Shown: piece by piece, positions 8,438 to 16,414 of the stretch
How positions within the stretch are numbered: the first letter of the stretch is position 1
Layout: each line of letters begins with the position of its first letter
Origin: Paracoccaceae bacterium
GTDB taxonomy: Bacteria > Pseudomonadota > Alphaproteobacteria > Rhodobacterales > Rhodobacteraceae
Reading direction: 5' to 3'
NCBI GenBank assembly: GCA_021741245.1
Contig: JAIOYF010000001.1
Coordinates: 248,001-312,000, forward strand
Length of the DNA: 64,000 bases
Position numbers and translations under genes: made by a program
The notes under the pieces: model-generated
The model's database searches: none
What the model was told of the DNA's origin: nothing
What the model saw: only the letters and a program-made list of their open reading frames with translations

Positions 8438-9046
8438 TTACGCGGCCAAGACAACACCCGCCGCTTGTAAGTCATGACGTGACTGCACAAGGGAGCCGTT
8501 CAGATCAATGGCGCGGCAGGCCCCTTGCAACAGCGTGACCGCAAAGCCCAGATTGGCCGCATCTATCGCCGAATAGGCCACACAGAAATCTTCAGCCAAA
8601 CCAACCACCGTCAGCGCCGTGATCCCGCGGTCGCGCAAGTAGCCTTCCAGCCCAGTCGCGGTTGTCTTGTCATTTTCAAAGAACGCCGAATAGCTGTCGA
8701 TCTGCGGGCGAAAGCCCTTGCGGATGATCATCTGTGCGGGATCGGTCCGCAAATCGGGGTGAAAGGCTGCCCCTTGGCTTCCTTGGACGCAATGTGTGGG
8801 CCAAAGAACCTGCGGTCCATAGGGCATCTCGATAAGGCTATAGGGGGCGGCCCCGGAGTGGTTGGCGGCAAAGGAGGAATGATCCGCAGGGTGCCAGTCT
8901 TGGGTCAGGACCACGCAGCCAAACTCGGCCATCAGGGCATTGATCCGCCCGATCACCTCATCACCACCGGGAACCGCCAATGCGCCGCCGGGGCAAAAAT
9001 CATTCTGCATGTCGATGACGATCAGAGCTTCGGTTTCCGGGCGCAT
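8438..9046 (-). CDS. pncA: Nicotinamidase / pyrazinamidase
   Basis: The 202-residue isochorismatase-fold hydrolase deamidates nicotinamide to nicotinate. The catalytic Asp is in VIDMQNDFCPGGAL (residues 10-23), metal ligands lie in TQDWHPADHSSF, and the nucleophilic Cys is in VVGLAEDFCVAYSAIDA near residue 160. It is the first gene of a pncA-pncB salvage operon on the minus strand. Confidence 0.94.
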   Translation of the reverse strand: MRPETEALIVIDMQNDFCPGGALAVPGGDEVIGRINALMAEFGCVVLTQDWHPADHSSFAANHSGAAPYSLIEMPYGPQVLWPTHCVQGSQGAAFHPDLRTDPAQMIIRKGFRPQIDSYSAFFENDKTTATGLEGYLRDRGITALTVVGLAEDFCVAYSAIDAANLGFAVTLLQGACRAIDLNGSLVQSRHDLQAAGVVLAA

Positions 9047-9323
9047 GACGACTTCCTTTTGTCGGGCAGAATCAGAGGTAAAGTCCCCGCCTTGGCCACG
9101 TCAACGCAAATCCCGCATATCAGGCTGATTCTCCACAGGCCGGGCCAACTTGGGCCAAGAAACGGTGCAGTTGGGCCCACAAGGGGACGCAAACAGCGGT
9201 TCACCAAAGGGTATGCGGCCAAAGATCCGCGTGAAGGGGGTGGAACCGCTCAAGAAAAGATGGATTGGTAAAGCATGTTTTGTCGATCTTGCCCCGCGTC
9301 GCGCAATCCCCTATCCCGCGCTT

Positions 9324-10226
9324 ATGATCACCATTGCCGCCCTTTACCACTTTACCCGTTTTGCAGATCCGGCCGCTTTGCAGGCCCCTCTGCGGTTGCT
9401 GTGCGCACAACAGGGGGTCAAAGGGTCCTTGCTCTTGGCCGGAGAGGGGATCAACGGCACGATTGCGGGCAGCAAAGACGGGATCGCCGCCGTTCTGGGC
9501 CATATCCGGTCTTTGCCCGGCTGTGCGGATCTGGAGTGGAAAGAAAGCTTCGCCCAAACCATGCCGTTTGGCCGCATGAAGGTGCGCCTCAAGCGCGAGA
9601 TTGTGACGATGGGTCTGCCCGATATTGATCCAAAGGCGCGGGTTGGTCATTACGTTCCGCCCGCGGACTGGAACGATCTGATTTCGCAGCCCGATGTTGC
9701 GGTGATTGACACCCGAAACGATTATGAGGTCGCCATCGGCACCTTTGAGGGGGCGGTTGATCCCGGCACCCGCAGCTTTGGGGAGTTCCCGGCGTGGTGG
9801 GAGGCGAACAAGGATCGGTTCCACAACAAGCGCATCGCGATGTTTTGCACGGGCGGAATTCGCTGTGAAAAGTCGACGAACTTCTTGCTGTCGCAGGGGG
9901 TGCAGGATGTGTTTCACCTGCGCGGCGGAATTCTGAAATATCTGGAAGAGGTGCCCGCCGAGCAAAGCCTTTGGCAGGGCGAATGCTTTGTGTTTGATGC
10001 CCGTGTTTCGGTCGGCCATGGCCTGCAGCCGGGCCAGAACGAAAGCTGCGGCGCGTGCCGCAGGCCTGTCACGCCAGAGGATCGGTCACACCCGTCCTAT
10101 GAAAAGGGTGTGTCCTGCCCGGCCTGTGCGCAAGAATACGACGCTCAGGACCGCGCGCGCTTTCGCGAACGGCAAAAGCAGATGGACCTTGCCGCCGCCC
10201 GTGGGGCTGTTCACCTCGGGGGTTAA
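9324..10226 (+). CDS. trhO: tRNA uridine-34 hydroxylase TrhO (rhodanese family)
   Basis: This 300-residue protein (YceA family) carries out oxygen-dependent hydroxylation of U34 in certain tRNAs, the first step towards mo5U/cmo5U. The order is an N-terminal UPF0176 domain ([16 protein letters not shown]), a rhodanese domain with VIDTRNDYE and the active-site loop [11 protein letters not shown] (Cys near residue 178), and a C-terminal Cys-rich segment ([16 protein letters not shown]) that may bind metal. ATG 9324 is chosen because the conserved domain starts there; an open frame extends upstream without homology. Its stop overlaps the mbfA stop tail to tail. Confidence 0.92.
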   Translation: MITIAALYHFTRFADPAALQAPLRLLCAQQGVKGSLLLAGEGINGTIAGSKDGIAAVLGHIRSLPGCADLEWKESFAQTMPFGRMKVRLKREIVTMGLPDIDPKARVGHYVPPADWNDLISQPDVAVIDTRNDYEVAIGTFEGAVDPGTRSFGEFPAWWEANKDRFHNKRIAMFCTGGIRCEKSTNFLLSQGVQDVFHLRGGILKYLEEVPAEQSLWQGECFVFDARVSVGHGLQPGQNESCGACRRPVTPEDRSHPSYEKGVSCPACAQEYDAQDRARFRERQKQMDLAAARGAVHLGG

Positions 10227-11200
10227 CCCCCACCGATCAAAGCACCTGCCGCAAAGACAAGCGCGCCGCCCAAGACCACCTGCAAGGCGGCCCGGATGAA
10301 CGGCGTTTCCATGAATTTGTTCTGAATCCAAGCAATGGCCCACAGCTCGATAAAGACCACGATCATGGCAATGGTCGTTGCCGTCCAGAAGTCAGGGATC
10401 AGATAGGGCAGGGCATGGCCCATCCCGCCAAGGGTCGTCATCACCCCCGAGGCAAGGCCCCGCTTCCATGGGCTGCCACGGCCGGACAGAACGCCGTCGT
10501 CATGGGCCGCTTCGGTAAAGCCCATCGAGATACCAGCCCCGACCGAGGCGGCGGTCCCGACCAGAAAGGTCGTCCAAGTGTCTTGCGTGGCAAAGGCGGT
10601 GGCGAAAATCGGCGCAAGGGTGGACACAGAGCCATCCATCAAGCCTGCTAGCCCCGGTTGCACCCATGTCAGGATGAACTGCCGCTTTGCGGCGCGGGCC
10701 TCTTCTTCTTCGGATTCGGAATCGACATGTTCGGAAACCAGATCGGTCGCCCGTGTCTTGTGCCCAGCCTCTGCCGCCGCCAGATCACCCAGCAGTTTAC
10801 GGGTCCCGGCATCCGTGGTGGATTGTGCCGCGCGCAGATAGAACGCTTCGGCTTGCCGTTCCATCGCCTCGGCCTCGGCGCGGATTGTCTCCAGCGGCAG
10901 GTTCTTTACCAACCAGACAGGGCGGCGGGCATAGAACCCGGCGACATGCTCGCGACGGATCAAGGGGATCACCTCGCCAAACCTTGTGCGATGCAATTCG
11001 ATCAGGCGTTTGCGATGGCCGTCTTCTTCCAGTGCCATTCCGTCAAACACGGCGGATGACGCAGCATAGTCTGCCCGCAACTGTTCGGCATAGCTGCGGT
11101 AGATCTGGGCGTCATCCTCTTCGGATGAGATGGCAAGGGCGAGGATTTCTTGTTCTGACAGGTCCGAAAACCGCCGACGATTGGTTAGGGAAGAAAGCAT
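10223..11200 (-). CDS. mbfA: Membrane-bound ferritin-like iron exporter MbfA
   Basis: This 325-residue two-part protein has an N-terminal ferritin/rubrerythrin-like four-helix domain with carboxylate-rich iron ligands ([39 protein letters not shown]). It is followed by a C-terminal VIT1/CCC1 membrane domain ([21 protein letters not shown] onwards, about five segments). In Bradyrhizobium and Agrobacterium MbfA exports iron and protects against iron and peroxide stress under Irr control. Start 11200 is chosen because the upstream alternative at 11221 falls inside the Irr box. Confidence 0.92.
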   Translation of the reverse strand: MLSSLTNRRRFSDLSEQEILALAISSEEDDAQIYRSYAEQLRADYAASSAVFDGMALEEDGHRKRLIELHRTRFGEVIPLIRREHVAGFYARRPVWLVKNLPLETIRAEAEAMERQAEAFYLRAAQSTTDAGTRKLLGDLAAAEAGHKTRATDLVSEHVDSESEEEEARAAKRQFILTWVQPGLAGLMDGSVSTLAPIFATAFATQDTWTTFLVGTAASVGAGISMGFTEAAHDDGVLSGRGSPWKRGLASGVMTTLGGMGHALPYLIPDFWTATTIAMIVVFIELWAIAWIQNKFMETPFIRAALQVVLGGALVFAAGALIGGG

Positions 11201-11210
11201 AGGACACCTA

Positions 11211-11227
11211 TTTGGAATCATTCTAAA
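11211..11227. promoter_or_regulatory. Irr-binding iron control element (ICE) of mbfA
   Basis: TTTGGAATCATTCTAAA is a 17-bp near-palindrome that fits the published ICE consensus TTTRGAAYNRTTCYAAA at every position. It begins 10 bp upstream of the mbfA start, where bound Irr would block the promoter in low iron and release it when iron and heme are plentiful. Confidence 0.85.
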
Positions 11228-11278
11228 CTAGCCAGCAACGGAAGAATGGCAAGAGGGCAGATCAAGAAACCATGAAAG

Positions 11279-11351
11279 TGAACTGATCGGTTCAAATACT
11301 GCTTGAAAAAGTAAACCAATCGGTTCAAATTAATCTGAACCAACCAGTTCA
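11279..11351. promoter_or_regulatory. Three tandem TetR-type operators
   Basis: Three related 16-bp near-palindromes occur: TGAACTGATCGGTTCA (11279-11294), TAAACCAATCGGTTCA (11312-11327) and TGAACCAACCAGTTCA (11336-11351). The shared form is TGAACY-RRYC-GGTTCA. They lie between the divergent mbfA and the small secreted-protein gene, and the tetR gene is just downstream. Autorepression by that TetR is the simplest reading. The TGAACCGA-type half-sites resemble operators of many alphaproteobacterial TetR proteins that control multidrug efflux. Confidence 0.7.
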
Positions 11352-11368
11352 CCTTTTGGGAGTATGCC

Positions 11369-11548
11369 ATGCGTGCCGCCACCCTCACTCTTGCCCTTAT
11401 GTTGACCGCCATGCCCGCGCTTGCGGGCGGAATGGGGTTTGACCTGCCCAACCTGACTTGGCCGCAGCAAGACACTGCAACCACGTCCACCAAAGGCTGT
11501 GAGCTGGAAGTTCAGACGCCCAAGGCCGACCCGCCCGCCTGCAAATAG
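11369..11548 (+). CDS. Small secreted protein, 59 residues, unknown role
   Basis: ATG 11369 opens a 59-residue frame with a clear signal peptide (MRAATLTLALMLTAMPALAGG). A short mature part contains GFDLPNLTWP, and its two Cys residues (CELEV, PPACK) could form a disulfide. It starts 18 bp after the third TetR operator and 65 bp upstream of tetR, so it is probably the first gene of the autoregulated unit. It looks like a conserved small periplasmic protein of roseobacters, but I cannot assign a function. Confidence 0.65.
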   Translation: MRAATLTLALMLTAMPALAGGMGFDLPNLTWPQQDTATTSTKGCELEVQTPKADPPACK

Positions 11549-11613
11549 GCGCTTTGCGCTGTCCGCTTGCCGCTGGCCCCAAACCTGCCATATGCTTGCC
11601 CGATGGAGGGACC

Positions 11614-12246
11614 ATGGCAGCTGTGGCAGAGCAAACGGTTCGCAAGGGCCGCAAGTATGATCAGGTTCTTGACGGCGCGCGCATGATCTTTTTGCGGGAC
11701 GGCTTTGATGGCGCATCGGTCGATGACATCGCACGCGCCGCTGGCGTCAGCAAAGCCACGCTTTATAGCTATTTCCCGGACAAGCGCCTTTTGTTCATGG
11801 AGGTCGCAAAGGCCGAGTGTCGGCGGCAGGCCGATGAGGCCGAGGCCTTGATCGACGACAAGGCCCCCGCGGCGGATGTGCTGCGCCTTGCCGCGACCCG
11901 GATCGTTGATTTCATGCTGTCAGATTTCGGCCAGCGGGTGTTTCGCATCTGTGTGGCCGAAAGTGACCGCTTTCCCGGCTTGGGGCATGAGTTCTATCAT
12001 TCCGGCCCGCTTTTGATCCGTGACAGGCTTGCCGAGTTTTTGCGCAAGGCAATCGCACGGGGCGAGTTGCAGATTGATGACGTCAATCTGGCCGCCGAAC
12101 AGTTTCAGCAATTGTGCAAGGTCGATCTGCATGATCGCATGATCTTTGGCATGGCAGGGTGTTGCACGCCGACGGATCGCAAACGGGTGATCGACGCCGC
12201 CGTGCAGATGTTCATGGCCCGTTACCGGACCCCGGACCAGACCTAG
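11614..12246 (+). CDS. TetR/AcrR family transcriptional repressor
   Basis: This 210-residue regulator has an N-terminal helix-turn-helix (GASVDDIARAAGVSKATLYSYFPDKRLLF, residues 34-62). It has a C-terminal ligand domain of the TetR_C type (RVFRICVAESDRFPGLGHEFY). GGAGGG lies 7 bp before ATG 11614. The three palindromes at 11279-11351 are the likely binding sites, making this an autoregulated pair with the small secreted protein. The inducer is unknown. The stop overlaps the convergent folC stop. Confidence 0.88.
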   Translation: MAAVAEQTVRKGRKYDQVLDGARMIFLRDGFDGASVDDIARAAGVSKATLYSYFPDKRLLFMEVAKAECRRQADEAEALIDDKAPAADVLRLAATRIVDFMLSDFGQRVFRICVAESDRFPGLGHEFYHSGPLLIRDRLAEFLRKAIARGELQIDDVNLAAEQFQQLCKVDLHDRMIFGMAGCCTPTDRKRVIDAAVQMFMARYRTPDQT

Positions 12247-13514
12247 CCGTTCTCGCGCAAGATCGTGCCAGCAAGATAGAGCGAGCCACAGATCAAGACC
12301 CGCGCAGCCGGGTTGCGTTGCACCACAGCGGCAAGGGCCTCTGCGACGCTGGGCGCGGTCTGTGCGACAATGCCCACGTCAAGGGCGGCATCGCGCGTCT
12401 CTTCTGCCGGAAGGGTGCTTTTTTCGCCCGGAATCGATACGGCATAAAGGTCGGCCGCGTGCCCAGCCAAGGGGCGCATATAGCCCCGCACATCCTTGGT
12501 ATTCAGCATCCCGCAAATCAGATGGGTTTCCCGCTGCGGCAGGCGCGCTAGGGTGGCCGCCAGTGCCTCGCCGCCCGCCGGGTTATGGCCGCCATCCAGC
12601 CACAACTCCACATGCGGGGCCATATCGATCAGGGGGCCATGGCGAAGCCGCTGCATCCGGGCGGGCCAATAGGCTTGGGTCACGGCGGCCTCAAAGGCAG
12701 CCTCGCCCATTCCCATCAGCCGCAGGGCTGCCAGCGCCGCGCCAGCATTGTGCACCTGATGCGGACCGGGCAGGTTGGGCAAGGGCAGATCCAAAAGCCC
12801 GTTCTCATCCTGAAACACAAGGCGACCGCGTTCTTCCCAGACAGTCCAGTGCTGACCAAAGGCCAGAACCGGTGCCCCCATGCGGGCAGCCTTGGCCTCG
12901 ATCACCGCAAGCCCCTCTGGCGTCTGCGGGCCGACAATCACGGGAACGCCCCGCTTTATGATCCCGGCCTTTTCGCCTGCAATTTCGGGCAAAGTCTCGC
13001 CAAGGTATTGCTGATGGTCCACACTGACCGGCGTGATGATGGTCAGAAGGGGTCTCTCCACAACATTCGTGGCATCCAAACGCCCCCCAAGGCCAACTTC
13101 AAGCAAGGTGAAATCGGCTTGCGTTCTGGCAAAGGCCAAAAAGGCGGCGCAGGTTGTGATCTCAAAGAACGTGATCTCATCTGGCCCGTTTGCCGTGACA
13201 CATTCGTCCAAAAGCGCGCTTAGGGCGGGTTCGCTGATCAATGTCCCGGCAAGGCGAATACGCTCATGAAAGCGCGCCAGATGCGGCGAGGTATAGGCGT
13301 GAACGGCTTTCCCCTCGGCCTCCAGCCCGGCCCGGATCATGGCCTGAGTGCTGCCCTTGCCATTGGTGCCCGCAATATGAACCACAGGCGGCAGGCGCTG
13401 TTCGGGATGGCCAAGGGCTTCCAGCAAACGATGCACGCGCGCCAAGGTCAGATCAATGATCTTGGGGTGCAAGGTCATCATGCGTTCCAGCACGGCATCC
13501 GACGTCAAGGCCAC
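12243..13514 (-). CDS. folC: Bifunctional folylpolyglutamate / dihydrofolate synthase
   Basis: The 423-residue Mur-ligase-family enzyme adds glutamate to dihydropteroate and folates. The P-loop HIAGTNGKGSTQAMI lies near residues 43-57, then YTSPHLARFHERIRLAG and the DGGHNPAGGEALAATL motif of the C-terminal domain. I chose GTG 13514 (VALTSDAVLERMM), since homology begins there; the frame is open further upstream. It follows accD by 34 bp, the usual accD-folC arrangement in Alphaproteobacteria. Confidence 0.92.
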   Translation of the reverse strand: MALTSDAVLERMMTLHPKIIDLTLARVHRLLEALGHPEQRLPPVVHIAGTNGKGSTQAMIRAGLEAEGKAVHAYTSPHLARFHERIRLAGTLISEPALSALLDECVTANGPDEITFFEITTCAAFLAFARTQADFTLLEVGLGGRLDATNVVERPLLTIITPVSVDHQQYLGETLPEIAGEKAGIIKRGVPVIVGPQTPEGLAVIEAKAARMGAPVLAFGQHWTVWEERGRLVFQDENGLLDLPLPNLPGPHQVHNAGAALAALRLMGMGEAAFEAAVTQAYWPARMQRLRHGPLIDMAPHVELWLDGGHNPAGGEALAATLARLPQRETHLICGMLNTKDVRGYMRPLAGHAADLYAVSIPGEKSTLPAEETRDAALDVGIVAQTAPSVAEALAAVVQRNPAARVLICGSLYLAGTILRENG

Positions 13515-13548
13515 GGTTAGACCCTTTCCTGAAGAGTTTTGGGGCGGA

Positions 13549-14496
13549 TCATGCCTTTGGCGCTTGGGCCTTCGGTGCATCGGCTGTTGGAGCAGCGGCT
13601 GCTGCCGTCGGCTCTGTCGGAGCGGGCAAATCACCTTTTACCGCAGGGGGCATACCGGTCAGCATGCGAACAATGGTGATCAACTCATCCCGCAGAGATT
13701 TGCGATGCGTCACCCGGTCAAGCATGCCGTGATCCAGCAGATATTCGGCCCGTTGGAACCCTTCGGGCAATTTCTCGCGGATCGTTTGTTCGATCACACG
13801 CGGCCCGGCAAAGCAGATCAGCGCATTAGGTTCTGAAAGCTGCACGTCACCCAACATGGCATAAGAGGCGGTCACACCGCCAGTCGTGGGATGCGTCAAC
13901 ACAACGATATAGGGAAGGCGGGCTTCCTTTAGCATCTGAACGGCAACGGTGGTCCGGGGCATCTGCATCAGGGACAGAATCCCCTCTTGCATCCGCGCGC
14001 CGCCGGCGGCTGAAAACAAGATCATCGGGCGCTTCAGTTTCACTGCGCGCTCTGCGGCACTGATGATGGCATTGCCAACATACATGCCCATGGAGCCGGC
14101 CATAAAGCTGAAATCTTGCGCCACGGCGACGATGGGGGTACGGCCCATCTCACCCTCGGCGACCAGCATCGCCTCTTTTTCGCCCGTTACCTTTTGCGCG
14201 CCTTTCAGACGTTCGGGGTATTTCTTCTGATCCTTGAACTGCAACGGATCAGCCACAGGCTCTGGCACCTTGATTTCTGTAAAGATGCCGCCGTCAAACA
14301 GGGCCTTGAAGCGATCACGCGGGCTGATCGCCATATGATGATCACAGGTCGTGCAGACGTTCAGATTGTCAGAAAGCTCACGGTGGAACAGCATCGTTCC
14401 GCATTCCGGGCACTTCGTCCAAAGGTTCTCGGGCACTTCCCGGCGTGAGAAGAGCGAATTGATCTTGGGGCGGACGTAGTTCGAAATCCAGTTCAT
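13549..14496 (-). CDS. accD: Acetyl-CoA carboxylase carboxyltransferase subunit beta
   Basis: The 315-residue protein has an N-terminal zinc ribbon (CPECGTML...CTTCDHH, residues 34-56) and the carboxyltransferase crotonase-like fold with FSAAGGARMQEG and HPTTGGVTASYAMLGD. With AccA it transfers carboxyl from biotin to acetyl-CoA to make malonyl-CoA. The C-terminus ends in an Ala/Pro-rich tail (PTEPTAAAAAPTADAPK), probably disordered. It is the first gene of accD-folC. Confidence 0.95.
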   Translation of the reverse strand: MNWISNYVRPKINSLFSRREVPENLWTKCPECGTMLFHRELSDNLNVCTTCDHHMAISPRDRFKALFDGGIFTEIKVPEPVADPLQFKDQKKYPERLKGAQKVTGEKEAMLVAEGEMGRTPIVAVAQDFSFMAGSMGMYVGNAIISAAERAVKLKRPMILFSAAGGARMQEGILSLMQMPRTTVAVQMLKEARLPYIVVLTHPTTGGVTASYAMLGDVQLSEPNALICFAGPRVIEQTIREKLPEGFQRAEYLLDHGMLDRVTHRKSLRDELITIVRMLTGMPPAVKGDLPAPTEPTAAAAAPTADAPKAQAPKA

Positions 14497-14570
14497 GCGG
14501 GCAGGCCTTTCGGGTTCCGGCAGTTGACTTCAGATAGTCGGGCCAAAGACGAATTGCAATCCACGCGACC

Positions 14571-15434
14571 TCAGACTTCAAACGCACTGGCGGGCAGTCG
14601 CAAGATAAGGTTGGGATCGGGGCAAATGCTCTGCCAGACATCCCACAGGCTGTTATGCCCGACCCCAAAGAAATTGCCGTCCTTTTGCTCAAGCATATCC
14701 GTCATGATCTGAAAGTGGATATGCGGGGCCCAGCTGCCGTTTTCGTGCCAATCGCCCAGATGAGCAATCAACTGTCCCGGTGTGACAGCATCACCTTGTT
14801 GCAACAGGCCGGGCAAACTGCCGCCCAAGTGACCGTAAAGCGTAAAGAACGCAACGCCACCCGCATCATGTTCAAGGATCAGGGTGTTTCCATAATCCAA
14901 CGGGTCTGCGTTATAGGTGACATGCTTTACGCGCCCGGCCAGTGGGGCAAAGACCTGCGTTCCTGCCGGGGCAAAAACGTCGATGCCAAGGTGCCGCGTC
15001 CGCCGCTCGGGGCTGGCTGCATCGGCAAACTGGGCTGTAAGGTAAACGTGGCGATCCTCGCCATAGGTTCCGATCCCATAGGGCACCCCCTTTGCCGCAA
15101 ACCATCCATCAAACGCGGGGTCCGAAAATGCGGGCATGTCTGGATGCTCGCCATTGGTCAAAAGGGTCAGTGTGGGGCTTTTGGCGACGTCTGGTTGGAA
15201 AAGGGGGGCAGGGGTGGCCGAGGCCAGATGCGCCAGAATTCTTGCAGCGTTGGGGATGGCAACCCCACTTTGCCCCGCCCGCAAGACCGCCTTCAACAGC
15301 CCTTGATCAACGCGGCCCAACCGTTCGGCCACCGGTGCGGGGCTGGCGGCCAAAAGTGCGGGCAGGTCTTCGGGGTGGGCGCCGCTGACACGTAGGGCAG
15401 CGTAAAGATCGGGTTGATCGGCAAGCGGTGTCAT
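14571..15434 (-). CDS. Cytosolic-looking M23 metallopeptidase-fold protein
   Basis: This 287-residue protein has a C-terminal LytM/M23 domain: HLGIDVFAPAGTQVFAPL (first His and Asp), TLYGHLG, and PHIHFQIM (HxH). All zinc ligands are present. There is no signal peptide or membrane anchor, which is unusual for a peptidoglycan hydrolase. The N-terminal ~90 residues are helical and unassigned. A similar leaderless M23 domain occurs inside kinase-M23-aminotransferase fusion proteins, so a non-murein role is conceivable. It runs 12 bp downstream of the acyltransferase gene. Confidence 0.7.
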   Translation of the reverse strand: MTPLADQPDLYAALRVSGAHPEDLPALLAASPAPVAERLGRVDQGLLKAVLRAGQSGVAIPNAARILAHLASATPAPLFQPDVAKSPTLTLLTNGEHPDMPAFSDPAFDGWFAAKGVPYGIGTYGEDRHVYLTAQFADAASPERRTRHLGIDVFAPAGTQVFAPLAGRVKHVTYNADPLDYGNTLILEHDAGGVAFFTLYGHLGGSLPGLLQQGDAVTPGQLIAHLGDWHENGSWAPHIHFQIMTDMLEQKDGNFFGVGHNSLWDVWQSICPDPNLILRLPASAFEV

Positions 15435-15446
15435 GGTGGCCCCAGT

Positions 15447-16226
15447 TCAGGAAAGATAAAGCGTATAGGCCCAGACAAGGCCGAACAAGACCGGCTGATG
15501 GATCAGGTAAATGGCAAGACTATGCCGCCCCGGCCAGCACAGCGCGCGCATCACCGCACCGGGTTGCCACAGCCGTAGCCAGTCCCACAGCCGCGCCCGC
15601 CCCATAAGCCGCGCCACGACGATCCCCAGGAACACGGGGCAAAGCCACGGCAACAACGGCTCATAATCCATCATCGGGGGGGTATCAGTCGACAGCCCAA
15701 GCCAGAGCATCCAAGGGGTGTCAAACACCTCGGAGCGCAAATGATGCGGGGCCAGATATGCGCCCAAGGCAAGGGCGAGCGTGACAAGACTGGGCAGGCG
15801 CAGAACCAACAGCCCGATCAAGGACCCCGCAGCAATGGCGTGCAAGATACCCCAGCGGATGAATTGCGCGCCCATTGCGAAATAGGTCCCGGCGGTGACA
15901 AGGGCGGCCGCGGCACAGATCATAGCAAACCTTCGCCAGAACGCAGCCCAGCGGATTCCATTCGTTGCGGCCTGACCGTGGGCCAGCCACAGGGATACAC
16001 CGGCGAGAAACAAGAAACTGCTGGCGATCCCCCGGGCGAAATAGGGCCAAAAGCCCATGAAGACCGTTCCCTCTGGCAGATGGCCAAACATCATCAGGTC
16101 AAAGGTGAAGTGAAAAATCGCCATACAGACCAGCGCCAGACTGCGGGTCAGGTCCAATGCCGCAATGCGAACAGGGGCTGTCTGGGTTTGTACGGATTGG
16201 TGGGTGATTTCTATGCGCGTCGGCAT
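15447..16226 (-). CDS. DUF1624 membrane acyltransferase (heparan-glucosaminide N-acetyltransferase-like)
   Basis: This integral membrane protein of about 259 residues has roughly seven or eight hydrophobic segments. It begins with the family signature IAALDLTRSLALVCMAIFHFTFDLMMFG and ends LAIYLIHQPVLFGLVWAY. DUF1624/HGSNAT relatives move acyl groups across membranes, but bacterial substrates are mostly unknown. ATG 16226 (MPTRIE) is preferred over 16244, without strong evidence. Downstream it is close to the M23-like gene and probably co-transcribed. Confidence 0.82.
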   Translation of the reverse strand: MPTRIEITHQSVQTQTAPVRIAALDLTRSLALVCMAIFHFTFDLMMFGHLPEGTVFMGFWPYFARGIASSFLFLAGVSLWLAHGQAATNGIRWAAFWRRFAMICAAAALVTAGTYFAMGAQFIRWGILHAIAAGSLIGLLVLRLPSLVTLALALGAYLAPHHLRSEVFDTPWMLWLGLSTDTPPMMDYEPLLPWLCPVFLGIVVARLMGRARLWDWLRLWQPGAVMRALCWPGRHSLAIYLIHQPVLFGLVWAYTLYLS

Positions 16227-16414
16227 GCGACCCCTGTCAGGCAAAACTCAATGCGCCGACCATACGCGGCACAGGGGCGATTGAAAGCCCCCACGGATCG
16301 GCCGCCCAGGCGGGGTGTGATGCAAATGGGGCAGCCTTCTTTTGTATTCCCGGCTTGCCCCCGCGTGTTTGGCCCTTTATCCCAATGCAAACATGTTTTC
16401 CGGGAGGATGCCCA

